Shown: positions 46,401 through 55,748 of the stretch, piece by piece | Position numbering within the stretch: position 1 is the first letter of the stretch | How the letters are laid out: every line of letters begins with the position of its first letter | NCBI GenBank assembly: GCA_911728455.2 | Contig: OU452226.1 | Span: 23,383,999 to 23,447,998, forward strand | Direction: 5' to 3' | Length of the DNA stretch: 64,000 bases | Origin: Marthasterias glacialis | Lineage: Eukaryota; Echinodermata; Asteroidea; Forcipulatida; Asteriidae | Program-made: the position numbers and the translations under genes | The notes under the pieces: model-generated | Seen by the model: only the letters and a program-made list of their open reading frames with translations | What the model was told of the DNA's origin: nothing | The model's database searches: none

Positions 46401-49400
46401 CATGACCACACAGAGACCACACTGTGCGCCGGCCTGCTGGCTTGCTGGCTTGCCGACCTGCCAGCCTGCTGGCTTACTGTCTTGCTGGTTTGCTGGCTTG
46501 CTGCCTTGCTGGCTTGCCCGCCTGCCGGCTTAGTGGCTTGCTGGCTTGCTGGCTTGCCGGCCTGATTCCCCTGCTGGCTTGCTGTCTTGCTGGCTTGCTG
46601 GCTGTCCGACCTGCCAGCCTGCTGGCTTGCTGCCTTGCTGCCTTGCTGGCTTGCTGGCTTGCCCGCCTGCCGGCCTGCTAGCGTGCTGGCTTGCTGGCTT
46701 GCCGGCCTGATTGCCTGCTGGTTTGCTGTCTTGCTGGCTTGCTGGCTTGCCCGCCTGCTGTCTTGCTGGCTTGCCGGTCTGCCGGCCTGCTGGCTTGCTG
46801 GCTTGCTGGCTTGCCTGCCTGTCTGCCGGCTTGCTGGCTTGCTGTCTTGCTGACTTGCCGGCCTGCTGGCTTGCTGGCTTCCTGTCTTGCTATCTTGCTG
46901 GCTTGCTGGCTTCCTGCCTTGCTGGCTCGCCCGCCTGCTTGCCTGCTGGCGTGCTGGCTTGCTGGCTTGCCTACCTGCCGGCCTGTTGGCTTGCTGTCTT
47001 GCTGTCTCGCTGTCTTGCTGGCTTGCCCGCCTGCCGGCCTGCTGGCGTGCTGGCTTGCTGACTTGCCGGCCTGATTGCCTGCTGGCTTGCTGTCTTGCTG
47101 CCTTGCTGGTCTGCCAGCCTGCTGGCTTGCCGGCTTACTGGCTTGCTGACTTGCCGGCCTGCTGGCCTGCCGGCCTGCTGGCTTGCTGGCCTGCTGGCTT
47201 CCTGTCTTGCTATCTTGCTGGCTTGCTGGCTTGCTGGCTTCGTGCCTTGCTGGCTTGCCGGCCTGCTGGCTTGCTGTCTTTCTGGCTAGCTGGCTTGCCG
47301 ACCTACCGACCTGTTGGCCTGCTGGCTCGCCCGCCTGCTTGCCTGCTGGCGTGCTGGCTTGCTGGCTTGCCGGCCTGATTGCCTGCTGGCTTGCTGTCTT
47401 GCTGTCTTGCCGGCTTGCCGGCTTGCCGGCTTGCCGGCTTGCCGGTCTGCCGGCCTGCTGGCTTGCCCGCCTGCCGGCCTGCTGGCTTGCTTGCTTGCTG
47501 GTTGGCTGGCTGGCTGGCTTGCTTGCTTGCTTGGCTTGTTAAGTTTTTGGGTTGTTTGCTTGTTTGCTTGTTTGTTTGTTTGATGGGTTGTTTGTTTGAT
47601 TGTTTGTTTGTTTGTTTGTTTATTTGTTTGTTGGGTTGTTTGTTTTAACTTCCTATAATACAAAAGAAATGATACATCAATGATACAATAGGATAACAAT
47701 AGGATAACATAGGATAACATAAAATGACGTATGTTATGAATGTGGTGACATCCACAGGACAAAGCCCTCTGTAGAGGAGCACCTAAGACTGCTGTCAATT
47801 TACACATGAGTAAATAACAGCAATTATGTAAGTATCTGCGTGAATGTGAGAATAATTCCTCTTTTAAAAAGAGTAATGACGTACGTAGGCTGTCCCTTCA
47901 GGGCCATCATACGTACGGCAAAATCGATAAAATCGCATGTCTGATGACGTATGGCAAGTTTGAAATATTAACACTTCAAATTACTATTAAATTGGACAGA
48001 CAACAAAGCTACTGTAGTAAAGAACTACACAGCTCATGATAAGTATAAATCTTCCGAAGGGTATTTATTTACTACAGAGCTGAACACAGACGCAATTAAT
48101 CGAGGGAATTAAATAACTTCTTGTCAAAACTCTGACCAAATCTGCTAACAGATGCATTGATTAATGACAGTCTATTGATTCAACATTGTCCAATAAGGGA
48201 GGATTTCTCTGTTTTTGATTGTAGCTCCTGTAATCTGTATGGCATCTCGGGTTTCGTCTTGTTGAAAGGTGAACTATCTTTGTTGGCCGTTGGACCAGTT
48301 TCATTAATGATTTATTGTCAAAACAAGTCAGAGACGAACAGATTTCCGCCGTGGTTCACCCATCTTTAATCGAGAAGCTTTTTATAAAACAGACTACGTT
48401 GGAAACATCAAACCTTGAAACTATCTCACAAACATCATGAACAGACGACGATCAACAAAGAGATAATTTTCTACGTCTGGAAAAACGAAGGCTAGCTAAA
48501 AAGGTTCCCTCAACGGTCAACAAACAATTGATTTTCTTTCTCTTTCACTAAAGACACAGACAAGTAGGTTTGGTTATTATCAGAATATTGTTTGTTGTTT
48601 TTCTAAATACCCGGTTTGGGGGAATTATGATGGCTCAGTGGTTACTTTCCCCGCCTTTCACATGTGTGGCCCGGTTCGAATCCCACCGCAGACCAGGGCT
48701 ACAACGTGGATTGGGTTTTGCTGTCCCTACCTAATTGCCCTGGTTTTCCCATTGTGGGGGTTTCCCCCAAATCTAAAACACTGAACATCTCTTCGACGTC
48801 TCCTATTCATCCTGTTATTTGGCGCTAACTGCAAAAGTACATGATTTTAATGTTGTAACGACCATGTCTTTTTTGTATGGTTTCTAGAGAAGTTGGAAAG
48901 GTTTCAGTATATTTTATGTTACTTCTTAAAACTGACGATGTTTGATGAGTGGCTGAATGATTTTTGATATTTTTAAAATAAGTAAATTCCCTTGTGGGCG
49001 CATCAACATGTTTTGAAAAAATCAACATATTTCAGACTTTTTTTGCAACATCGACTACTTTAATATTCGCATTAATTTCCATCAAGTAAAAGATGCAATT
49101 TCCCCATAACTGAAGTATCCATTTTCGTGATTGTGGTTCAAACTGGCGTCGTTGGTCGAGACTATTGACAGGTTATCTTTGATTCATATCAGTTGGATTC
49201 ATATTCACGGTGGGCTGGGATTGCTGGGGGAAAATGGTCCAGTAACATTAAAATTACCTGTCGGTCATTAATTTGGTCCTTCCAAATTTATTTCTCCAGA
49301 CCTATTAAAATAACACAATGGAAAACTGCTTTAGTTTGTACGAACATATCCCAAACCAAACTCGGTAAGAATTCACCTGGATATTATAGTGTCGATAGTC

Positions 49401-52400
49401 CACGTGTGCCATTGTTAAATGAATTATTGTTATTGCTGTAAATCAGCGATAGTTATTGTTTATTTGTATGAAACACACCCAAAAATATACATGAATAATT
49501 TTTAAATTCTGAATGTTAAGCGCACAATGAATTATTTTTATTTTAACTAAACCAATATATATTTATATATATATTATTATAATCATTCAAGGACTGATAA
49601 TGACCGTCTTCGTTGTTTGCTGGCTGCCATTTTTTCTCATCTACGTCATCAAGCCATACTGCCCTCACTGTTACATCCCCGTAGCCCTAGATAGGTCAGC
49701 TCTCTGGCTGGGGTACGCCAACAGCTTGCTCAACCCCATTATCTACATCTGCTGTAAGCCATCCTTTCGTCGTGCTTTCAAGAAGATCTTGCGGATGGAT
49801 TATTGCAGGTAATTCGGAAAAGCGGTTCTATGGAACGACACAGCTGCCTTCGGTGGCTTGTGTCGCTTCATTCGCCAGATTCACCATTGCATTTGCCGCA
49901 TCCACCTTTCCATTCACTGCATTCACCCTTTCATTCGCTATATTTATCACTTCATTCGCTGACTTCATTCGCACCCTTTAATCCGCTGCATTCACAATTT
50001 CATTCGCTATTTCATCATTCCATTCGCTGCAATCACCATTATATTCGCCAAATCACCATTCATTCTGCTGTTTCATCATTTCATTCGGCTATTCATCATT
50101 TCATTTTCCAAAATCACAATTTTATTTGTCAGTTTTAATGAAGACTAATGATGTCAATGCATATCAGATCTATTATCAACTCCATTCCCGGCTATTGCAC
50201 GTACGCGTGCCCTCAGATCTATGAGGGGCGTGCATATGACTGTGTGCAGTAAGTGGGTTAGAGTTCATAATGCGAGACTTTTGAGACGTTAGCGGGCGCC
50301 CCTACAAGCGGTCCTTTTGTATTATTAGATTAATAGAGAAGGACCGCTTACATGGGCGCCCGCTAACGTCTCAAAAGCCACCCCTATTCCATGCACAGCC
50401 ACAAGCCTGCAATGATCATGACGACAGTGTCCCTTTAATTCATATTGCAATGTACTATAGTGCAACATCTTTTATTTATATATCTTTAAACCTGCTTAGC
50501 TTTTTGAAGTCTTATTATTTTATGATATGGAGATTTTTGTTGTTGTGGTTGTTTGTTGTTGTTATTTGTGTATTTTGTTGAGGAACGTTTTCGTTTATTA
50601 TCGACAATAATGATAATTCTATGCTTTTTTCGAGCAAAAAAAAGTAGCAGTGGTTCTCAATATTTAAATCCATTTTCACAATACAACCTACCGAAATTTA
50701 TACCTCAGGTATAAATTGTCTGGTCTTTTGATTAAAATTTAACCTTTCTAAGATGAGCTTTACGTGTTTTGCATGTTGTATGACCTTGTCAGTCACAAAA
50801 GGCTGTTCCAGCTCCAGGTGGGGAAATCCCTCGAAAAAAAACCCCAATTTCACATGAAAAAGGACCGTACAAGAAGGACATAGTTAGAAAAAAATATTTC
50901 CCTTCTGGAGAGTTCCTTTCTCATGCAGCGAAATTGGACGCTTCCAAGTTTTTTAACCTGTACAAATTGCTTCGTGTGATTACAAGGCCATAGAACGCTG
51001 CACGTGACTCAAGCTTTTGGCAAACTCCCAGTTCTCGCTGCGTTATTGGTAACCACGTTAAACTGCGTAAAGAATGAGACAAAGTGCAACACCTCCCTTC
51101 AACAACTCCCACGTGTCCGCGTATAAACAGAAAAAGCCAATGCCAAAGTCCCCAAGATGCAGTTCAAATTGACATCTAAGTCAAGGGATAATCTCTTTCC
51201 CGATTATTATCATCACTTCATACTGCGCTCTGCATCCTTTCGGTCAATACTCCATCCACCCTCCACATAAGGTAGAAATCCTTATCCCCGGCAGCATTAA
51301 TGTAACGGCCTTCTCGCCTGTGAACAGGACAGCTAGTACAGATCCGCACAATCTCTTTACGTATTTACTCTTTCTTTTAATTATTGAATTAAGTGACTTT
51401 GCACCTAGAATAAAATGCCCCACACGGGTGTTAAAGCCCCAGCTCAACATTAGTAAGAAAGAAAACATAAATGTTCACAGATTAACATATACCTTCACAT
51501 GGTATAAAGATAATGATGGTAGAAAAGTTGCCTTGAAATATTTCTGCCTGAAGTGTTATCGTTTTTGAATAATAAATTAAATAAAATCAAACAGTTAATT
51601 GTCGTCTCTTGTGAGACAAAAAATCTGCCTAAAAATGCGTACAAAAATGCTCGATACATTTTTTACCGTTTTCTCGCAAATGAAACAACAAAATGAGCTG
51701 ACATTTTCACAGGTTGTTTTTAATTACAAATATCTTGATTTGTGCAAAGACTGGAAGCATTTACAGACAGTTTACCAATGTTGAGCTGAAGGTGGTACAA
51801 CATTGATTCGAAAACAAACACATCCACTGAGATCCTCCACAGTACAAAACAGATCCGTCTAAAACCAAGGACTATTCCTGCAAATTTGCAGGAATTATCC
51901 TTGAAGGATTAACGCATCGAGAATTAAGAGTTTGCCAAATACTTAGGTCACGTACATAATTACATTTATGTAAACAGATATTCATTATTGAAAAACAATC
52001 CTGTGTTTTATATTTAACGTCACACGTTCACACAATTTCGTAAAGAACAACAGACATGACGACTTACCAAACGATGTTAATATTGGAAGCGTGTAACGAT
52101 ACTTTGATTTCGGGATGCTTCGTGTCTGAGGTAAAAACAAAATAGAAATAATGTCATGGTTCACAAGGGGTTCTCATGTCATTTGTTGACCTTCTAGAAC
52201 TGTGAGGGGTGGAAAATGTCAAACGTCTTAAAAACTGTATAGAGCGTTTTCGAAGAAAACACAGTTTGAAGTGTTAAAGTTACTGATGTAGTGAAGAGAT
52301 AAACTAACGGATCACATTCCCCGAGATGAAACGATCTGAAGCCTTTTTGCTCGAGTGGGTAGTCGTTAAGCCTGACATTTTGAGTCTCCATGAAATGCAA

Positions 52401-55057
52401 ATAACCTTCAAGACGTTGGATCTTTTTACTAACAAAGATTGAAGACGTAAGGGCGCCGGTAAGGTCACATTACTTTGACTTAAAGCCCCAGCTCAACATT
52501 ACTGGTAAGAAAGAAAAACATAAATATTCACAGATTTACATATTCCTTACATGGTATAAAGACAATGAGGGTAGAAAACTTTCCCTGAAATATTTCTGCA
52601 TGAAGTGTTAAAGATTTTAAATAATAAATGAAATAAAATCCACCATTAATTTTCGTCTCAGTGAGACAAAATCTCTGTCTCTGCCTGTAGGATTGCGTAC
52701 AGAAATGCTGAATGCCATTTTACCGTTTTCTTGCAAATGAAACAGCGAAATGAGCTGAAATTTTCACAGGTTGGTTTTATTACATAATTGATTTGTGCAA
52801 AGAATGGAAGCATTTACAGTCAGTTTACCAATGTTTAGCTGGGGCTTTAAAGTAAAACTGAAAGATAAAGAAAGAGAGAAAAAAGACCATACATACGATA
52901 TCGAGAACCAGTCCACTGGCTGGGCATGCATTTTATAGCATATAATCTTTATAAAATGGATAGTTTTGTCCACGTAGGTTTTTGAGGTTGAAATACTGAA
53001 TTGTGAGTGTGACTGATCGAAGTGTCTGCGATCTGTTTCAGTGTGCACCCAAATGCAATGGGGAAAACAACTCAAAACGACTGACTATAATAGCTCTGTA
53101 TCAGTATTTTATCATAAAACCATGAAAATGAACCCCTATTAGCTCTTGAAAGAGAGATTCACAGGCAAAATAAGGCTTCCATTGCAAACAATGATGTAAA
53201 TGCAAAGTATTTGAATTGGAATTGGAATTGTTTGTCGTGGGTTTTTGTATCATACTTTTAGACCTATTGACCCAAAACACATCCGACGTCATCATAACAA
53301 TAATCTTGGTTGCGTCATTTTGAAAGTCAATGTCACTATATGTGTTATATTATACAGTGTGGTGCGCATTTTAGGCGACACGGCGTTTTACACGTACACC
53401 CATTGACTTCCAAAATGGTGGATGAGTGTTGCACTTGCGTGCAAGGTGTCAATAGGGTTTCTCGTCATGGGTGGAAGTACACATTTTCACTTAACACTTC
53501 CACCATTCCCCCCCCCCAGTCGGTACCGCCTCCGTGTTGAATGCTGTCCTCCACGTCACCGAATCATGATGCAGCGGGGACGACGTCACATCATCCAGCA
53601 AGATTCGTCCTTCTCTAAAGCCGAGTTCGATCCACTGGGCGGGCTGCAAGACAGGTAGGTACTTCAGGTATTGACCCAACTCACCCGACGTCACCATCAC
53701 AGCAATCTTTGTTGTGCCATTTTGGGGTCGATTTCCCCATGTGATGTACAGTGTAGTGAGCATTTTAGGCGATGCTTGGCCTTTACACGTTTAGAAGTTG
53801 ACTCCGAAAATGGCGAGCGTGACAGCAGTAGCCGCGTGTGACGTCAGTGCAAGAGTTGAATAGGTAGAATACTATACTGGTTGGTCAGCTACAAAGAACT
53901 GTGGGATACGAAAGCAGACATTGGGTATTGTACCTACTGACGTCACGTCCCCTCGTTTATGGTTTGAATGTGCCAATTAAATCAACAACCTGTTTAATTT
54001 AAAGACTAATCTTTCAAAGTCAAGCGAAGATATTTAACCGTAACATTTAGGAGGTTAAGCCTGCACTAAAAAAAAAAATGCAAAGTGCGTTTGAATGGGA
54101 GACTTTGGTATGCTAGGTGGCAGCAGACTTGCCGGGTGAATTTTTTGCGTAGTTCTGAGCATGCGCAAATTTCAGAGAACATAGGACTTACCTTGTAAGT
54201 CTGGTGCCACCTAGTGTCCTGTGTATTGGCGTAAACTGATAAAGGTACCGGTAGCTGATTGGTGCCTGAACTTCATATCTTATCTCTTTTATGCCTAAAA
54301 TATTTCTACCTACATTGTACTTATCAGGTGCTGCTGCATCCAGCCAAAAATTCTCCAATCCCCGTCAGGTCGATGTGATTGGTTGGCGTCAAGGGGCGTT
54401 ACAAATAACAGATCAAGCAGTAGCCCGCCCTCTATTGACATTATGTCTTTGGAAGGCGGTAACAAGAGTGTCACCCGAGCGTATGTGGCCGCCGATATCC
54501 CCAAATGCAAGCAGGCGTGTGACGGCGAATATCATCAACCAACAAATAGTATGCCTACATTTAGATATTCACAAGTTACACCTACGGCTGCCACCTGGAA
54601 TGAAAACGTCGACCTCCTACATGATTGTATGGATTGGGATCCTGAAAGCAGAGCCTACCATCGAGCACCTGGGAAGGAGACTGATCTTATCCTGACCTCC
54701 GATAACTCTCCAAGATTCCGCGTTTTGAAAAGGAGAAGCACGTGGTCGGAGCCCCTGAATTGGCGTCAACGTGATCGCCTACCAAGCAGGTCTGGATGCG
54801 AGGAGGCGGACTGCACACCATCAGTTCAAATGCCCGTGCATGATGATAATGATGGAGAAGTTGCCAGTCTGTCTCCAGAGACATTTGTCTGTGCTTGTAC
54901 ACGTACCTTTCCCGGTGTTAAGACACCGAGTTGGCCTTGTGAGGGAGTGCTTGTTCCACATAGAGAGCAACATTCAGTAAGAAAAGAACTTGGTGTTAAA
55001 TCTGACCACGATAATCAGAGTGTTGCACTAACTGACCAGAATGAAACGATTCTGTAA
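39439..55057 (+). CDS. Aminergic-type rhodopsin-family GPCR, four coding exons (long form, 693 aa)
   Basis: Exons 39439-40438, 49592-49808, 53520-53654 and 54328-55057 join in phase (1, 2, 2) to 2082 nt. Helix landmarks: Asn49 (TM1), Asp77 (TM2), Asp112 (TM3, amine-binding), Trp157 (TM4), Ser194/Ser198 and Pro202 (TM5), CWLPFF 343-348 (TM6), Trp372, Tyr375 and NPIIY 381-385 (TM7); Cys104-Cys182 is the extracellular bridge. This set predicts a plasma-membrane receptor for a biogenic amine, and the two TM5 serines favour a catechol or indole amine; the ligand is not determined. The DRY motif is NRY (129-131). The third loop is about 120 residues. The tail after TM7 is about 300 residues and ends ETIL, a class I PDZ-ligand shape. 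If exon 2 is not spliced at 49808 the product stops after DYCR (406 aa). Confidence 0.82.
40563..40745 (+). mobile_element. tRNA-derived SINE
   Basis: A box TAGTCTAGTTGG and B box GGTCCGAATCCC about 45 bases apart, followed by a tRNA-unrelated body (AGGACTCGGGAAAGTATACA). It is not a functional tRNA: the arm between the boxes is too long and does not fold as an anticodon stem. GPCR intron 1. Confidence 0.72.
41141..41800 (+). mobile_element. SINE cluster with tRNA-like heads
   Basis: 41148-41210 has TTGGCTCAGTGG and GGTTCGAGTCCC boxes. After a fragment of the 14153 MITE family, a second head at about 41476-41487 (GGTTCGAGTCCC) leads into a body with AAGGCACTTAACC, TTCGTCCTTCGGATGCGACG and CGTAAAAGAACCCAGTACAC. 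From memory, that body is common in marine invertebrate SINEs; I could not check this. Confidence 0.68.
41830..43600. other. GPCR intron 1, no gene seen
   Basis: AT-rich intronic sequence with no recognisable repeat family except an A/G-rich tract at 42868-42905. No coding signal. Confidence 0.5.
43620..44165. repeat. 26-bp minisatellite with a 208-bp higher-order unit
   Basis: About 21 units of the type GGAATCGATACTTCCCACCT plus CGAGTT. Units differ at fixed positions, and a block of eight units (208 bp) is repeated: the series starting at 43687 recurs at 43895. ATCGAT is nearly invariant. Frames are open on both strands because the unit lacks stops. GPCR intron 1. Confidence 0.95.
44684..45029. 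mobile_element. MITE (AAAGCCCCAGCTCAACATTGG family), copy
   Basis: Starts TTAAAGCACCAGCTCGGCAT, ends CAGTGTCGAGCTGGGTCTTT, with the internal TTACGTCTCACTGAGACGAA palindrome. GPCR intron 1. Confidence 0.8.
45030..46100. other. GPCR intron 1, no gene seen
   Basis: Contains (AAAT)n at 45426-45443 and a (CA)n run at 45470-45480. No coding signal. Confidence 0.5.
46120..47645. repeat. Octanucleotide array (GGCTTGCT)n followed by (GTTTGTTT)n
   Basis: About 1.4 kb of GGCTTGCT/GGCCTGCC-type octamers followed by TTGTTTGT units from about 47545. A 90-base non-repeat insert at about 46340-46430 contains the inverted pair CTCTGTGTGGTCATAATG / CATGACCACACAGAG. All the long Leu/Ala/Cys-rich frames here are artefacts. 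GPCR intron 1. Confidence 0.95.
47646..48630. other. GPCR intron 1, no gene seen
   Basis: Unique-looking sequence with tandem AGGATAACA units at 47690-47720. No coding signal. Confidence 0.5.
48632..48725 (+). mobile_element. tRNA-derived SINE head
   Basis: A box GATGGCTCAGTGG and B box GGTTCGAATCCC, then GGATTGGGTTTTGCTGTCCC. It is the same head type as at 41148. GPCR intron 1. Confidence 0.65.
49592..49808 (+). CDS. GPCR exon 2: TM6-TM7 and helix 8
   Basis: Acceptor ATTCAAG; reads LIMTVFVVCWLPFFLIYVIK, then ALDRSALWLGYANSLLNPII, YICCKPSFRRAFKKILRMDY. The split Gly codon with exon 1 restores TLGLIM. Donor TGCAG|GTAATT leads to exon 3 in phase 2. Reading through the donor adds one Arg and a TAA (49810-49812). 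Confidence 0.92.
49850..50130. repeat. Degenerate TTCATTCGC(T/C) short repeats
   Basis: TTCATTCGCTGCATTCACC-like words recur about every 20-30 bases without a fixed period, starting within 50 bases of the exon 2 donor. Confidence 0.6.
50180..50439. mobile_element. TTAAAGGGRCTGT-family MITE carrying a nested foldback MITE
   Basis: The right end, GATCATGACGACAGTGTCCC then TTTAA, and interior GTGCAGTAAGTGGGTTAGAG match the family at 26594-26828 (GTGCAGTAACTGGGTGAGAG). The foldback MITE at 50272-50383 interrupts it. The left end is degraded. Confidence 0.65.
50272..50383. mobile_element. Foldback MITE (GGGAGACTTTTGAGACG family)
   Basis: Arms GCGAGACTTTTGAGACGTTA / GCGGGCGCCCCTACA and ATGGGCGCCCGCTAACGTCT / CAAAAG. 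About 112 bp. Confidence 0.83.
50440..51431. other. GPCR intron 2, no gene seen
   Basis: AT-rich with a (GTT)n-like stretch near 50538-50580. No coding signal. Confidence 0.5.
51432..51790. mobile_element. MITE (AAAGCCCCAGCTCAACATTGG family), copy
   Basis: Left end TTAAAGCCCCAGCTCAACAT, right end TTTACCAATGTTGAGCTGAA. GPCR intron 2, same orientation as 52481-52850. Confidence 0.85.
52481..52850. mobile_element. MITE (AAAGCCCCAGCTCAACATTGG family), best-preserved copy
   Basis: TTAAAGCCCCAGCTCAACAT at the left and AATGTTTAGCTGGGGCTTTA at the right, 370 bp, with TTAA at both edges. It is used as the reference for the split copy at 29064-31812. Confidence 0.87.
53265..53454. mobile_element. MITE (ATTGACCC...GGGTCAATA family), copy 2
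   Basis: TATTGACCCAAAACACATCC to GCAAGGTGTCAATA, with CATTTTGAAAGTCAATG / CATTGACTTCCAAAATGG inside. It ends 65 bases before GPCR exon 3. Confidence 0.8.
53520..53654 (+). CDS. GPCR exon 3: cytoplasmic tail
   Basis: Acceptor tract ACCATTCCCCCCCCCCAG is strong; donor ACAG|GTAGGT. Read in phase from exon 2 (AG|T) it gives SRYRLRVECCPPRHRIMMQR, then GRRHIIQQDSSFSKAEFDPL. The adjacent Cys pair could be palmitoylated. 135 nt, phase 2-2. Lies between two direct copies of one MITE family. Confidence 0.65.
53669..53863. mobile_element. MITE (ATTGACCC...GGGTCAATA family), copy 3
   Basis: Starts TATTGACCCAACTCACCCGA 15 bases after the exon 3 donor and ends AAGAGTTGAATAGG. Internal GCCATTTTGGGGTCGA / TTGACTCCGAAAATGG pair. 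Confidence 0.78.
54096..54222. mobile_element. Foldback element (CTAGGTGGCAGCAGACTT family), copy 2
   Basis: GCTAGGTGGCAGCAGACTTG and AAGTCTGGTGCCACCTAGTG around GAGCATGCGCAAATTTC. GPCR intron 3. Confidence 0.78.
54328..55057 (+). CDS. GPCR exon 4: C-terminal tail and stop
   Basis: Acceptor ACTTATCAG; the split Arg codon leads to CCCIQPKILQSPSGRCDWLA, and 243 codons stay open to TAA. The sequence is Ser/Asp-rich without a recognised domain and ends SVALTDQNETIL. AATAAA lies 130 bases beyond the stop, which supports a terminal exon. I assign it to the receptor because phase, strand and spacing all fit; a separate small gene using exons 3 and 4 is the alternative. Confidence 0.62.
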
Positions 55058-55186
55058 TCTCAATTCGTAAGGATTTTACCGAAGGTGTTTCTTTTCATTG
55101 TTGACAATATTGAGGGTAATTGAAACGGTTACATGTTGTAAAATAGTGGACGTTTTTAGGCTGAAAACCTTAATGATAAAATCACT

Positions 55187-55192
55187 AATAAA
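55187..55192 (+). terminator. Poly(A) signal of the GPCR long form
   Basis: AATAAA 130 bases downstream of the exon 4 stop codon on the same strand. Confidence 0.55.
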
Positions 55193-55199
55193 TTCCCAC

Positions 55200-55715
55200 A
55201 AATGCTTGGATACCACACCGTCCTGTGGACTCTTAGGTATGATTTTGTCTGGCCCTTAGGAGTAGAACACGCGTGAAGAATGCTTAACTCAACTATTGAC
55301 TCAATAAGTAGACTGAACCATTAAGCCCCGCCCACTGTGCACGCGCGCCATGCATTAATGTGTTTGTCGGAGTTTTGGTTGCACAATCACGTCTATGATT
55401 GGCCAATACAGCAAGGGCGGGGCTTAATGGATCGGTCTTTTGTCTTTTATCGTCTGTATCACCTGACTTCCAACCAGTAGTTTTAGTGCGCACACGCGAT
55501 GTGCAATTTACATTATTTCATGGGAAGGGTCTGTGAAGATACGCGCAGATATATATCACCCACAACATTCCCTGGGTTCAATGATTTGGCCATAATGCAA
55601 AGCACCGTCGTTATACAAGAATATCGCCAAGGGAAATTCTGTAAATATGAACTTCACTGGTACGTTTACCCCCAGCCTGTCCTCATCGCCCCATGCACCT
55701 CAACCCTGATACAAA

Positions 55716-55748
<33 letters not shown>

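Noticed and set aside
46019-47807. Many overlapping Leu/Ala/Cys-rich open frames
   Set aside because: The same artefact over the second octamer array, inside a GPCR intron.
54310-54902. Minus-strand frames of 66-71 codons opposite GPCR exon 4
   Set aside because: Shadows of the longer plus-strand frame that has matching splice sites and a poly(A) signal.
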